Assembly (NCBI GenBank): GCA_050874665.1
Contig: JBNMLC010000001.1
Location: 124,001-188,000 of the forward strand
Source: RUG11237 sp050874665
GTDB lineage: Bacteria > Bacillota > Clostridia > Lachnospirales > Lachnospiraceae
Direction: 5' to 3'
Length of the DNA stretch: 64,000 bases
The position numbers and the translations under genes are program-made. Position 1 is the stretch's first letter. Each line of letters opens with the position of its first letter. Under the pieces are notes generated by a model, which was not told the origin of the DNA, did no database searches, and was given only the letters and a program-made list of their open reading frames with translations. Of this stretch, positions 15,985 through 24,229 are shown piece by piece.

Positions 15985-18420
15985 GTGGGTGAAAGGGTGA
16001 GAGGTTTGATTCAAGTAATGAAACGAGATGGAGAAGCGGCAGAATTTGACTTGAGTAAGATTAGTTCTGCAATCACAAAGGCGTTTGAAGCGACCAAAAA
16101 ATCATATAATAATGATATTATTGAATTGTTAGCCTTACGTGTGACCGCTGATTTTAATGAGAAGGTAAAAGACGGCATGATTCATGTAGAGGACATTCAG
16201 GACAGCGTAGAAAAAGTATTGGAGCAGGTCGGCTATACAGAGGTTGCCAAAGCATATATTTTATACCGTAAGCAGCGGGAAAAAATGAGAAATATGCACT
16301 CTACCATTTTAGATTACAAGGAAATCGTAAATAGCTATGTAAAGGTGGAGGACTGGAGAGTTAAGGAAAATTCCACAGTTACATACTCAGTGGGAGGATT
16401 GATTTTAAGCAATTCCGGTGCGGTAACGGCAAATTACTGGTTGTCTGAAATTTATGACGAAGAAATTGCAAAGGCACATAGAAACGCAGATATACATATT
16501 CATGATTTGTCTATGCTGACAGGTTATTGTGCCGGTTGGTCATTAAAACAGCTTATTCAGGAAGGATTAGGCGGAATTTCGGGAAAAATCACATCTGCAC
16601 CTGCAGCGCATTTGTCCGTGCTGTGTAATCAGATGGTGAATTTTCTGGGAATTATGCAGAATGAGTGGGCTGGTGCACAGGCTTTTTCTTCTTTTGATAC
16701 ATATTTGGCACCATTTGTAAAGGCGGATCATTTGTCTTATGCCGAAGTGAAAAAGTGTATAGAAGCTTTTGTATATGGCGTGAATACACCGAGCCGTTGG
16801 GGAACACAGGCACCATTTTCTAATATTACACTTGACTGGACAGTGCCGGAGGATTTAGCGGAATTGCCTGCAATTGTCGGTGGCAGAGAGATGGACTTTC
16901 GCTATAAAGACTGTAAGAAAGAAATGGATATGGTGAACAAGGCATTTATTGAAACCATGATTGAAGGCGATGCCAACGGAAGAGGATTTCAGTATCCGAT
17001 TCCAACTTATTCCATCACAAAAGACTTTGACTGGTCCGATACAGAAAATAATCGTTTATTATTTGAAATGACAGCCAAATATGGCACACCGTATTTTTCG
17101 AATTATATTAATAGTGATATGCAGCCAAGTGATGTGCGCAGTATGTGCTGTCGCCTGCGTCTTGATTTAAGAGAACTTCGAAAAAAAACAGGGGGGTTCT
17201 TTGGCTCTGGGGAAAGCACCGGCTCTGTAGGTGTTGTAACGATTAATATGCCAAGAATTGCCTATCTTGCAGAAGATGAAGCAGATTTCTATAAGCGTCT
17301 GGATAAGCTAATGGACATCTCTGCACGTTCTCTGAAAATAAAGCGTGATGTAATTACGAAGCTTCTGGAGGAAGGACTGTATCCGTATACCAAAAGATAT
17401 CTTGGAACCTTCGAAAATCATTTTTCTACCATTGGTCTGATTGGAATGAATGAGGTGGGCTGGAATGCAAGCTGGCTTCAAAAAGATATGACAAACTGGG
17501 AAACACAGGAGTTTACCAAAGAAGTATTGAATCATATGAGAGAGCGTTTATCGGATTATCAGGAAATGTATGGTGATTTATATAATCTGGAGGCAACTCC
17601 GGCTGAGTCTACCACGTATCGTCTTGCGAAGCATGATAAAGCAGAGTTTCCGGATATTATTACAGCCGGAAATGATGGGGACACTCCTTATTACACCAAC
17701 AGTTCTCATTTGCCGGTTGATTACACAGCAGATATTTTTGATGCCCTGGACATTCAGGATGAACTCCAGACGTTATATACTTCTGGAACGGTGTTCCACG
17801 CCTTTCTCGGAGAAAAGCTGCCGGATTGGAAGGCAGCGGCAGCGTTGGTGCGTAAAATCGCAGAAAATTACAGACTCCCATATTATACTTTGTCACCGAC
17901 ATATTCTATCTGCAAGGAGCATGGTTACATTGCAGGTGAGCATTTTAACTGTCCGACCTGCGGAAAGAAAGCCGAGGTATATAGTAGAATCACCGGTTAC
18001 TATCGTCCGGTGCAGAACTGGAATGAAGGAAAGATTCAGGAGTACAAGAATAGAAAGCTGTACGAACCGGAACATTCTAAGTTAAATAAAGTTAAGAAAA
18101 ATATTGTTACAATATCTAAAGATAAGGTAGTTATTCGACCTGCAAAAGATGTAAAATATCTCTTTACGACAAAAACTTGTCCAAATTGTAAAGCAGCAAA
18201 GGAATACTTAAAGGAAGAAAATTATCAGTTGATTGATGCGGAAGAAAATACAGAGTTGGCAGAAAAATACGGTGTAATGCAGGCACCGACCTTAGTGGTA
18301 GTTGAAAATGGAGCGGCTAAGAAGTATGTGAATGCTTCTAATATCAAACAGTACGCAGAAAATATGGTGAATGAAAAAACATTTGAAGCTGACGAAATAC
18401 AGAATCCGGCAATCATATAA
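15985..18420 (+). CDS. nrdD: Anaerobic (class III) ribonucleoside-triphosphate reductase with fused C-terminal redoxin domain
   Basis: Reduces ribonucleotides to deoxyribonucleotides with a glycyl radical. Domains from the outer start: ATP-cone (about 8-100), catalytic barrel, a zinc site (SICKEHGY; FNCPTCGKK), and the glycyl-radical motif RITGY with G671. Unusually, the chain continues with a spacer and a glutaredoxin/thioredoxin-like domain (about 715-800) carrying a C732-P-N-C735 pair and a cis-proline-type APTLVV motif. Fused redoxins suggest that a thiol reductant, not formate, regenerates the active site; this is inference from family knowledge. Start uncertain: GTG 15985, GTG 15997 and TTG 16006 are in frame; TTG 16006 gives MIQVMKRDG, the usual family beginning, with AAAGGG eight bases upstream. 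The activating enzyme gene nrdG is not adjacent. NrdR boxes precede it. Confidence 0.93.
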   Translation: MGERVRGLIQVMKRDGEAAEFDLSKISSAITKAFEATKKSYNNDIIELLALRVTADFNEKVKDGMIHVEDIQDSVEKVLEQVGYTEVAKAYILYRKQREKMRNMHSTILDYKEIVNSYVKVEDWRVKENSTVTYSVGGLILSNSGAVTANYWLSEIYDEEIAKAHRNADIHIHDLSMLTGYCAGWSLKQLIQEGLGGISGKITSAPAAHLSVLCNQMVNFLGIMQNEWAGAQAFSSFDTYLAPFVKADHLSYAEVKKCIEAFVYGVNTPSRWGTQAPFSNITLDWTVPEDLAELPAIVGGREMDFRYKDCKKEMDMVNKAFIETMIEGDANGRGFQYPIPTYSITKDFDWSDTENNRLLFEMTAKYGTPYFSNYINSDMQPSDVRSMCCRLRLDLRELRKKTGGFFGSGESTGSVGVVTINMPRIAYLAEDEADFYKRLDKLMDISARSLKIKRDVITKLLEEGLYPYTKRYLGTFENHFSTIGLIGMNEVGWNASWLQKDMTNWETQEFTKEVLNHMRERLSDYQEMYGDLYNLEATPAESTTYRLAKHDKAEFPDIITAGNDGDTPYYTNSSHLPVDYTADIFDALDIQDELQTLYTSGTVFHAFLGEKLPDWKAAAALVRKIAENYRLPYYTLSPTYSICKEHGYIAGEHFNCPTCGKKAEVYSRITGYYRPVQNWNEGKIQEYKNRKLYEPEHSKLNKVKKNIVTISKDKVVIRPAKDVKYLFTTKTCPNCKAAKEYLKEENYQLIDAEENTELAEKYGVMQAPTLVVVENGAAKKYVNASNIKQYAENMVNEKTFEADEIQNPAII

Positions 18421-18445
18421 TACATAGTAAACACTAAATATTTAA

Positions 18446-18488
18446 ATCTCTCCTGACGATACAAGTAAAAAAGAAAGTCAGGGGAGAT
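18446..18488 (+). terminator. Hairpin after nrdD that also holds the next gene's ribosome site
   Basis: ATCTCTCCTGAC can pair with GTCAGGGGAGAT (two bulged G), followed by TTTTATG. It resembles a weak terminator, but the 3' arm is the AGGGGAG ribosome-binding sequence of the gene at 18492, so it may instead limit that gene's translation. Confidence 0.5.
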
Positions 18489-18491
18489 TTT

Positions 18492-19028
18492 ATGTTTTTA
18501 GGAAAACAGGAATTAAAACAAGTGGGAAGTATGAATGAATATGCTATGGAGATATGTAAGAAAATGCAGGAGATATCGGCAGAAAATAGTCAGATGAGTG
18601 AGGAAAAAAAGCAGCAGCAATTATTGAGAATACAACAAAAATTGCAGAACGGAAGTAAACTTACTGCGGAAGAATTAAGCTTTATACAACGTTATTATCC
18701 GGAAATGTATCCAAGAGTTATGAGAATTCAGGCGCAAAGACAGCAATTAGAAAATAGTTTAAAACAGGCAAAGTCGAAGGAGGAAGCGGCAAGAATCTAC
18801 CAAGATGCGATGAATTCCATAGCAAAAGAGGACCCGGATAAAGCGGCTCTTCAGGCTGCCTATAGCAAAGTCTATGCGGAATTTAAAGAATCTGCTCAAT
18901 ATAGAACACTTCCGGAGAAGGAGGAAGATGCGAAGAAACATAATACATTATTAGAGGAAGAAGATATGGATGAGGTGGAAAGAGAAAAACGTCTGATGAT
19001 GCAGCCAAAATTTGATGTAGCAGGATAA
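18492..19028 (+). CDS. Coiled-coil protein of unknown function
   Basis: 178 residues, highly charged and rich in Gln, Glu, Lys and Ala, predicted to be almost entirely alpha-helical with coiled-coil stretches at about 20-60 and 75-125. No signal peptide, membrane segment or known motif is visible; it is presumably cytoplasmic. The start is ATG 18492 with AGGGGAG seven bases upstream, inside a hairpin. It lies between nrdD and the SOS-controlled radical-SAM gene but is separated from the latter by that gene's own promoter. I do not recognise a family; a conserved hypothetical protein of related bacteria is likely. No function is proposed. Confidence 0.75.
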   Translation: MFLGKQELKQVGSMNEYAMEICKKMQEISAENSQMSEEKKQQQLLRIQQKLQNGSKLTAEELSFIQRYYPEMYPRVMRIQAQRQQLENSLKQAKSKEEAARIYQDAMNSIAKEDPDKAALQAAYSKVYAEFKESAQYRTLPEKEEDAKKHNTLLEEEDMDEVEREKRLMMQPKFDVAG

Positions 19029-19033
19029 ATTTG

Positions 19034-19062
19034 TTGACATAAAATCGAACATATGTTACCAT
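19034..19062 (+). promoter_or_regulatory. Promoter of the radical-SAM repair gene
   Basis: TTGACA (19034-19039), 17-bp spacer, TACCAT (19057-19062). The first LexA-type box (19046-19059) lies in the spacer and overlaps the -10. Confidence 0.65.
19046..19059 (+). promoter_or_regulatory. LexA (SOS) box 1
   Basis: CGAACATATGTTAC matches the Gram-positive LexA consensus CGAACRNRYGTTYC at all but one position. Confidence 0.8.
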
Positions 19063-19069
19063 AAAATCA

Positions 19070-19083
19070 CGAACAAACATTCG
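19070..19083 (+). promoter_or_regulatory. LexA (SOS) box 2
   Basis: CGAACAAACATTCG matches CGAACRNRYGTTCG with one mismatch. It lies 24 bp from box 1, between the promoter and the ribosome site. Confidence 0.75.
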
Positions 19084-19101
19084 AAACAAAGAGGTGGTTT
19101 T

Positions 19102-20400
19102 ATGGAAATCAGGATATCTGACAATAAAATGAATGTTATGGAGAAGTTGGCAATTCTTACGGACGCGGCGAAATATGACGTGGCATGTACTTCAAGTGGA
19201 AATGAGCGAAAGAATCATGGAGAGGGATTGGGAAATTGTGTTCAGGCAGGAATTTGTCATTCCTTTTCGGCAGATGGAAGATGCATTTCTCTTTTGAAAA
19301 TTTTGTTTACAAATGAATGCATTTATGATTGTAAGTACTGTATTAACCGATCCTCGAATGATGTGAAGCGAGCTTCTTTTACACCGGATGAGGTTTGTTA
19401 TCTTACCATAAATTTTTATAAGAGAAACTATATTGAAGGACTTTTCCTAAGTTCTGGTATTCTCTATAGTCCGGATTATACGATGGAGTTAATTTATCAG
19501 ACACTTTATAAGCTGCGTACGGAATATAAGTTTAATGGTTACATTCATGTAAAGGCAATTCCGGGTGCAGATAAAAGAATCATTGAAAAGACAGGTTTTC
19601 TTGCAGACAGAATGAGTGTAAACTTAGAACTTCCAACAAAAGAGGCATTGTCAAAGCTTGCACCTCACAAAAGCAGGAAAAACATTTTGACTCCCATGCG
19701 GTTGATACAGAATGGGATCACAGAAAATAAAAATGAACTGGTTTTATATAAGCATGCCCCTTCGTTTGTGCCTGCCGGACAAAGTACCCAGATGATTTTA
19801 GGAGCTGCAGGGGAAACCGACTATCAGATGCTTATGGTAGCGCAATCCTTGTATAAAAAGTTTGATTTAAAGAGAGTGTTTTATTCTGCCTTTGTTAAAG
19901 TAAATGAAGATAAGGATTTGCCGGCATTACCTGGTGGGCCACCGTTGTTGAGGGAGCATAGAATGTATCAGGCAGACTGGCTGATGCGTTTTTATGGATT
20001 TGAGGCAGAAGAATTACTCAGCGAAAGACAGCAAAATTTTAATACATTGATGGACCCGAAATGCGACTGGGCGGTACGACACTTAGAATTGTTTCCGATT
20101 GAAATTAATCGTGCGGATTATGCTACGCTTTTGCGGGTACCGGGCATTGGGGTGAAATCGGCGAAGCGGATTGTATCGGCAAGAAGAACTTGTATTCTTG
20201 ATTTTGACGATTTAAAAAAGATTGGTGTTGTTTTGAAGAGGGCAGTTTATTTTATTACCTGCAATGGAAGGAATCGTTATCCTATGAAGTATACACAAGA
20301 GTTTATTAGCAGCAATCTGACAGATCATAAGGAAGTATACCAGTATAGCGATGGTATGGTGTACCGACAGTTAAATATGTTTCAGGATATGAAGTGGTAA
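19102..20400 (+). CDS. Putative DNA modification/repair radical SAM protein (TIGR03916-like)
   Basis: 432 residues. The radical-SAM cluster ligands C73-x3-C77-x2-C80 (CIYDCKYC) bind the 4Fe-4S cluster that splits S-adenosylmethionine; C46, C52 and C61 nearby (GNCVQAGICHSF; GRCISL) are further conserved-looking cysteines. The C-terminus (about 335-370) has a helix-hairpin-helix motif (LLRVPGIGVKSAKRI), a DNA-binding element. This matches the family annotated as linked to a uracil-DNA-glycosylase-like or DUF4130 partner, whose substrate is unknown to me. Start ATG with GAGGTGG. Two LexA boxes in the promoter support an SOS-induced repair role. The partner gene follows after 25 bp, so the two are very likely one operon. 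Confidence 0.88.
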   Translation: MEIRISDNKMNVMEKLAILTDAAKYDVACTSSGNERKNHGEGLGNCVQAGICHSFSADGRCISLLKILFTNECIYDCKYCINRSSNDVKRASFTPDEVCYLTINFYKRNYIEGLFLSSGILYSPDYTMELIYQTLYKLRTEYKFNGYIHVKAIPGADKRIIEKTGFLADRMSVNLELPTKEALSKLAPHKSRKNILTPMRLIQNGITENKNELVLYKHAPSFVPAGQSTQMILGAAGETDYQMLMVAQSLYKKFDLKRVFYSAFVKVNEDKDLPALPGGPPLLREHRMYQADWLMRFYGFEAEELLSERQQNFNTLMDPKCDWAVRHLELFPIEINRADYATLLRVPGIGVKSAKRIVSARRTCILDFDDLKKIGVVLKRAVYFITCNGRNRYPMKYTQEFISSNLTDHKEVYQYSDGMVYRQLNMFQDMKW

Positions 20401-20425
20401 GTGTGGACAGAAAGAGGGCGTTTTT

Positions 20426-21205
20426 GTGGACAACATAGAGAAAAAGAGGGTTTTGTGTGAAGATTCCATCGAGGGCATTTTTTCTGGTGTTTACTATATT
20501 TATGAGAAAAAATATGAGAAGGCAGGTATAGAATTAAAAGTAGAAGGCAATAATCAAAATTATGAATTGTTCACAATTGATGAATTTGCATCGGTAAATA
20601 TGGAAGATGCTGTAAAAGTTGCCAGAACAGTTCGTAGAAGATTTGGGCAGGAAGTCTATGAAACTTTGCTGAGAGTTGCATTGGCAGGTGAAGTAGAAGA
20701 GAAGGCACAGGCAATATTTGGAACAATTCAGTATGGGATTAGCAATCATGTGGCAACAGATTTGTTAAATCATGTTAAAACAAAAGAAATCTATCAGGCA
20801 TTTAAAATTGGGAGAGCGGTAGCCAATGAGGTGGCACGTTATATAGAATTTATCCGTTTTCAGGAGCTGCTTAATGGCGTATTATATTCTAAAATTGCAC
20901 CCGAACATAACGTATTACCGCTGTTGGCGGAGCATTTTACGGACAGATTGAAGAATGAGAATTTTGTGATATACGATGAAAAAAGAAAGGAAGCACTGGT
21001 TTACCGAAAGGACAGCCCTTGGGAAATATATCAGAATATTATGGTGGAAGAGGATAGACTGCGCATGTCAGAATGTGAAGAAAGTATTAAAAAGCTTTGG
21101 AAGGTGTTCTATCAGTCCATTGAAATCAAGGAAAGAAACAATTTATCTCTGCAAAGACAGCTTTTACCGTTAAAATTCCGAAAATTTATGACAGAATTTG
21201 TATAA
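20426..21205 (+). CDS. DUF4130 putative DNA-repair partner protein (TIGR03915-like)
   Basis: 259 residues starting at GTG 20426 with GAGGGCG upstream. It fits the family that sits directly downstream of the radical-SAM repair protein and is named a putative DNA-repair protein; typical features are a short N-terminal Asp/Glu-rich strand (CEDSIEGIFSGVYYIYE), a helical core (VRRRFGQEVYETLLR; IGRAVANEVARYIEFIRF) and a C-terminal Trp/Tyr-containing segment (LWKVFYQSIEIKERNNLSLQ). Some family versions are fused to a uracil-DNA-glycosylase-like domain; this one is not. Biochemical activity is unknown. Co-transcription with the LexA-controlled gene 25 bp upstream argues for a DNA-damage role. Confidence 0.85.
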   Translation: MDNIEKKRVLCEDSIEGIFSGVYYIYEKKYEKAGIELKVEGNNQNYELFTIDEFASVNMEDAVKVARTVRRRFGQEVYETLLRVALAGEVEEKAQAIFGTIQYGISNHVATDLLNHVKTKEIYQAFKIGRAVANEVARYIEFIRFQELLNGVLYSKIAPEHNVLPLLAEHFTDRLKNENFVIYDEKRKEALVYRKDSPWEIYQNIMVEEDRLRMSECEESIKKLWKVFYQSIEIKERNNLSLQRQLLPLKFRKFMTEFV

Positions 21206-21349
21206 AAATTACACGGAAAATAACAAAATATTACGAAATAATTAACAGAAGTGGAAAAAGTATATATTTTATACAAAAAACGACCATATAATTGGTAAAA
21301 ACGCACAAAAACAGAAGAAACTGGAAAAAGAAAGAAGTTTCCATAAGGA

Positions 21350-21377
21350 TTGACATTTGTAATAAATGGTGTATAAT
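21350..21377 (+). promoter_or_regulatory. Promoter of the HPr-like gene
   Basis: TTGACA (21350-21355), 16-bp spacer, TATAAT (21372-21377), followed by a leader of about 90 bases and AAGGAGAG. The rest of 21206-21349 is AT-rich with no feature seen. Confidence 0.8.
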
Positions 21378-21470
21378 ACAAGCATAGTTAATCATTTGTG
21401 AAATGAAAGTAAAATCTAAGTAAGAAACATACGTGATAGACGGAGTGTTATCTAAAAAGGAGAGTTTATT

Positions 21471-21698
21471 ATGCAGGAACGTAAAATCAAATTAAATGAG
21501 TTACAGGATGTAAAGGAATTTGTATCAGCAGCAGGAAAATGCGATTTTGATATTGATATCTTCTATAATAGAGTAACCATTGATGCAAAATCAATTCTTG
21601 GTGTTTTAAGCATGGATTTAACACATGATCTTACAGTACAGTATTTTGGCGAAGATAGAAGCTTTGAAACAGTATTAAGTAAATATGCAGTTGCATAA
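21471..21698 (+). CDS. HPr-like protein lacking the phosphorylatable histidine
   Basis: 75 residues, shorter than ordinary HPr (about 85-90). The segment AKSILGVLSMDL, with S41, corresponds to the Ser46 region that HPr kinase recognises, which gives the family call. The N-terminal active-site loop (normally G-L-H-x-R-P-A with His15) is absent: only one histidine occurs, at about 52, on the wrong side. It therefore cannot act as a PTS phosphocarrier and may be a regulator or a Crh-like protein; this is inference. A normal ptsH lies at 58292 in the same window. It has a strong promoter and terminator of its own and is monocistronic. Confidence 0.75.
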   Translation: MQERKIKLNELQDVKEFVSAAGKCDFDIDIFYNRVTIDAKSILGVLSMDLTHDLTVQYFGEDRSFETVLSKYAVA

Positions 21699-21728
21699 TA
21701 GTTGGAAAATGATACAAAAATAGACCCG

Positions 21729-21759
21729 AAACCCCTCTTTAGTTTTAAAGAGGGGTTTT
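21729..21759 (+). terminator. Terminator of the HPr-like gene
   Basis: AAACCCCTCTTT pairs perfectly with AAAGAGGGGTTT around AGTTTT, followed by TG. The hairpin ends about 28 bp before the preferred start of the helicase gene. Confidence 0.9.
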
Positions 21760-21787
21760 GACGTTGCAAAACAGTGAGAGAGAACGT

Positions 21788-24151
21788 ATGCAGATAGAAA
21801 ATGAAATGATGGTAAGAGTTTCTGTACGCAATTTTGTGGAATTTTTACTTCGCAGTGGGGATATTGACCAAAGGCGTGGTGCTTTTAAGGAAAGAGATGC
21901 AATGGCAGAAGGCAGCAGGCTTCATAGGAAAATTCAGGGGAAAATGGGCATCGAATATAAGGCGGAGGTAAGTCTGAAACATGAGATTCCATTGGGGGAT
22001 ATTACCTTATCTATAGAAGGAAGGGCAGATGGAATCATTACGCCCTTTGATGAGAGCCACGTCGTTATTGATGAAATAAAATGTGTGTATAAAAATCTTC
22101 GATATATAAAAGAAGCAGAAGAAATACATACGGCACAGGCGAAGTGTTATGCATATATTTATGCCCTTCAAAATGATTTAAAAGAGATACAGACCAGAAT
22201 CAGTTATTGCAATATAGAAACAGAAGAAATGAAATATTTTCATCAGACACATACCTTTGGTGAGCTAAGCAGATGGTTTGGGGAACTGGTACTGGAATAC
22301 AAAAAGTGGATAGATGATTATGCCAGGTGGAGAAAGGTGCGGAATCAATCTGTCTTAGAGCTGGCGTTTCCATTTCCTTATCGAAAGGGACAAAAACAGT
22401 TAGCCGCTATGGTTTATCAGACAATAGATAAGGGAGAAAGATTATATATTCAAGCCCCTACAGGTACCGGAAAAACTTTGATTTCTCTTTATCCGGCAAT
22501 TAAGTCCGTAGGAAAAGGCAGAGGAGAAAAGATTTTTTATCTTACGGCAAAAACGATTACTAGAACAGTGGCGAAAGATACCATGAAGATGCTTGGAGAA
22601 CATGGGTTAAAGTACCGTGTACTGGTATTGACCGCAAAAGAAAAAATATGCTTTCTAGAGGATATGGAATGCAATCCGTTGGTGTGTCCTTATGCAAAAG
22701 GACATTATGACAGGGTGAATGATGCAGTGTATGATATGATTACTCATGAAACTATGTTTGACAGAGAGATGATAGAAGCCTATGGAAAAAAACATCAGGT
22801 ATGTCCGTTTGAACTAGGCCTGGATATTTCTTTGTGGGCAGACTGTATTATTTGCGATTATAATTATGTGTTTGATCCGAATGTGTATTTAAAGAGGTTC
22901 TTCCAGGAGGGCGTTAAGGGAGATTACATTTTTCTTGCAGATGAAGCACACAATCTGTTAGAACGTGGAAGGGAAATGTACAGTGCTGCACTATATAAAG
23001 AAGATTTTTTAGAGGTTAAAAATTATGTGAAAAATAGCAGCAAACGTCTTGCGAGCCGCTTAGAAACCTGTAATAAGCATCTTTTAGAATTTAAGCGGGA
23101 ATGTGAAAATTGTAACGTAGTGGAAAATATTGCGGGATTTACTATGAGTCTTTTACGGTTACAAGGTGAGATTGAAAAGTTTTTAGATAATGATGAAACC
23201 TTGCCGGATAAGCAAATGGTATTGGAACTTTATTTGAACGTAAGGCATTTTTTGAATATGTATGAATTGTCAGCAGAAAATTATCTTTCTTTTACAGAAC
23301 ATACAGAGAATGACAGATTTAAAATAAAGTTGTTTTGCGTAAATCCTGCTGCAAATCTAAAAGAATGCATGGAACGTGGAAGGGCTGCCATATTGTTTTC
23401 AGCAACATTACTTCCTATTAAATATTATAAATCTTTACTGACAGAGGAAAGTGATCATGCCGTGTATGGTATCTCCCCCTTTCATGCACAGAAAAGATGT
23501 GTGGTGGTGGCAACGGATGTAAGTTCGAAATATACCAGAAGAAATAGGACAGAATATGAAAAGATAGCATCATATATCAGTGCGGCAGCAAGGGCAAAAG
23601 AGGGAAATTATCTTGTGTTTTTTCCGTCGTATGTGTTTATGGAGCAGGTATATAATGTTTATACTGAAAAATACGCAGGAGAAGATGAAAAAATTGTGAT
23701 GCAGACCAGCCAGATGACCGAAGAGGAACGTGAAATTTTCTTGAATGAGTTTGAAGAAACGACAGGAACATTACTTGGATTTTGCGTTATGGGTGGTATT
23801 TTCAGTGAAGGTATTGATTTAAGGGCAGAGCGTTTGCTTGGCAGTATTATCGTAGGAACTGGTCTGCCGGGGATTGGAAATGAAAAGGAATTATTGAAAT
23901 CGTATTTTGACAGAGAGGGCTTGCAGGGATTTGATTATGCCTATCGTTTTCCGGGAATGAATAAAGTATTACAGGCAGCAGGAAGAGTAATCCGTACGAT
24001 GGAGGATAAAGGTGTGGTACTTTTACTAGATGAACGATTTGCAACTCTGGAATACCGTATGATGTTTCCAAGAGAGTGGGAGCAGGTGCAATTTTGCAAT
24101 CAGAAAAATGTGCGCCAGTGTCTAGAAAAGTTCTGGAATAGCGAAAATTAG
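21788..24151 (+). CDS. DinG/XPD-type helicase with N-terminal PD-(D/E)XK nuclease-like domain
   Basis: 788 residues. Residues about 1-150 look like a RecB/Cas4-type nuclease: D81 (GRADGI), the E96-x-K98 pair (VIDEIKC) and Q117-x3-Y121. From about 195 follows a superfamily-2 XPD/DinG helicase: Walker A APTGTGKT (about 223-230), four cysteines in ICFLEDMECNPLVCPY and HQVCPFELG that would hold a 4Fe-4S cluster, a DEAH box (LADEAHNLLE, about 385), and C-terminal helicase motifs (LFSATL; AAGRVIRTMEDKG). Likely unwinds or processes damaged DNA. The preferred ATG 21788 gives MQIENEMMVRVSVRNFVEF; in-frame TTG 21758/21764 would start inside the preceding terminator. No LexA box was found at this gene. 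Confidence 0.85.
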   Translation: MQIENEMMVRVSVRNFVEFLLRSGDIDQRRGAFKERDAMAEGSRLHRKIQGKMGIEYKAEVSLKHEIPLGDITLSIEGRADGIITPFDESHVVIDEIKCVYKNLRYIKEAEEIHTAQAKCYAYIYALQNDLKEIQTRISYCNIETEEMKYFHQTHTFGELSRWFGELVLEYKKWIDDYARWRKVRNQSVLELAFPFPYRKGQKQLAAMVYQTIDKGERLYIQAPTGTGKTLISLYPAIKSVGKGRGEKIFYLTAKTITRTVAKDTMKMLGEHGLKYRVLVLTAKEKICFLEDMECNPLVCPYAKGHYDRVNDAVYDMITHETMFDREMIEAYGKKHQVCPFELGLDISLWADCIICDYNYVFDPNVYLKRFFQEGVKGDYIFLADEAHNLLERGREMYSAALYKEDFLEVKNYVKNSSKRLASRLETCNKHLLEFKRECENCNVVENIAGFTMSLLRLQGEIEKFLDNDETLPDKQMVLELYLNVRHFLNMYELSAENYLSFTEHTENDRFKIKLFCVNPAANLKECMERGRAAILFSATLLPIKYYKSLLTEESDHAVYGISPFHAQKRCVVVATDVSSKYTRRNRTEYEKIASYISAAARAKEGNYLVFFPSYVFMEQVYNVYTEKYAGEDEKIVMQTSQMTEEEREIFLNEFEETTGTLLGFCVMGGIFSEGIDLRAERLLGSIIVGTGLPGIGNEKELLKSYFDREGLQGFDYAYRFPGMNKVLQAAGRVIRTMEDKGVVLLLDERFATLEYRMMFPREWEQVQFCNQKNVRQCLEKFWNSEN

Positions 24152-24229
24152 AGAAAGCCAGGGTTGCTTGTTGACTTTTTTTGAAAGAATGCCTATAGTA
24201 AATGTAGCATGCAATTTGGAGGAAAGAAA

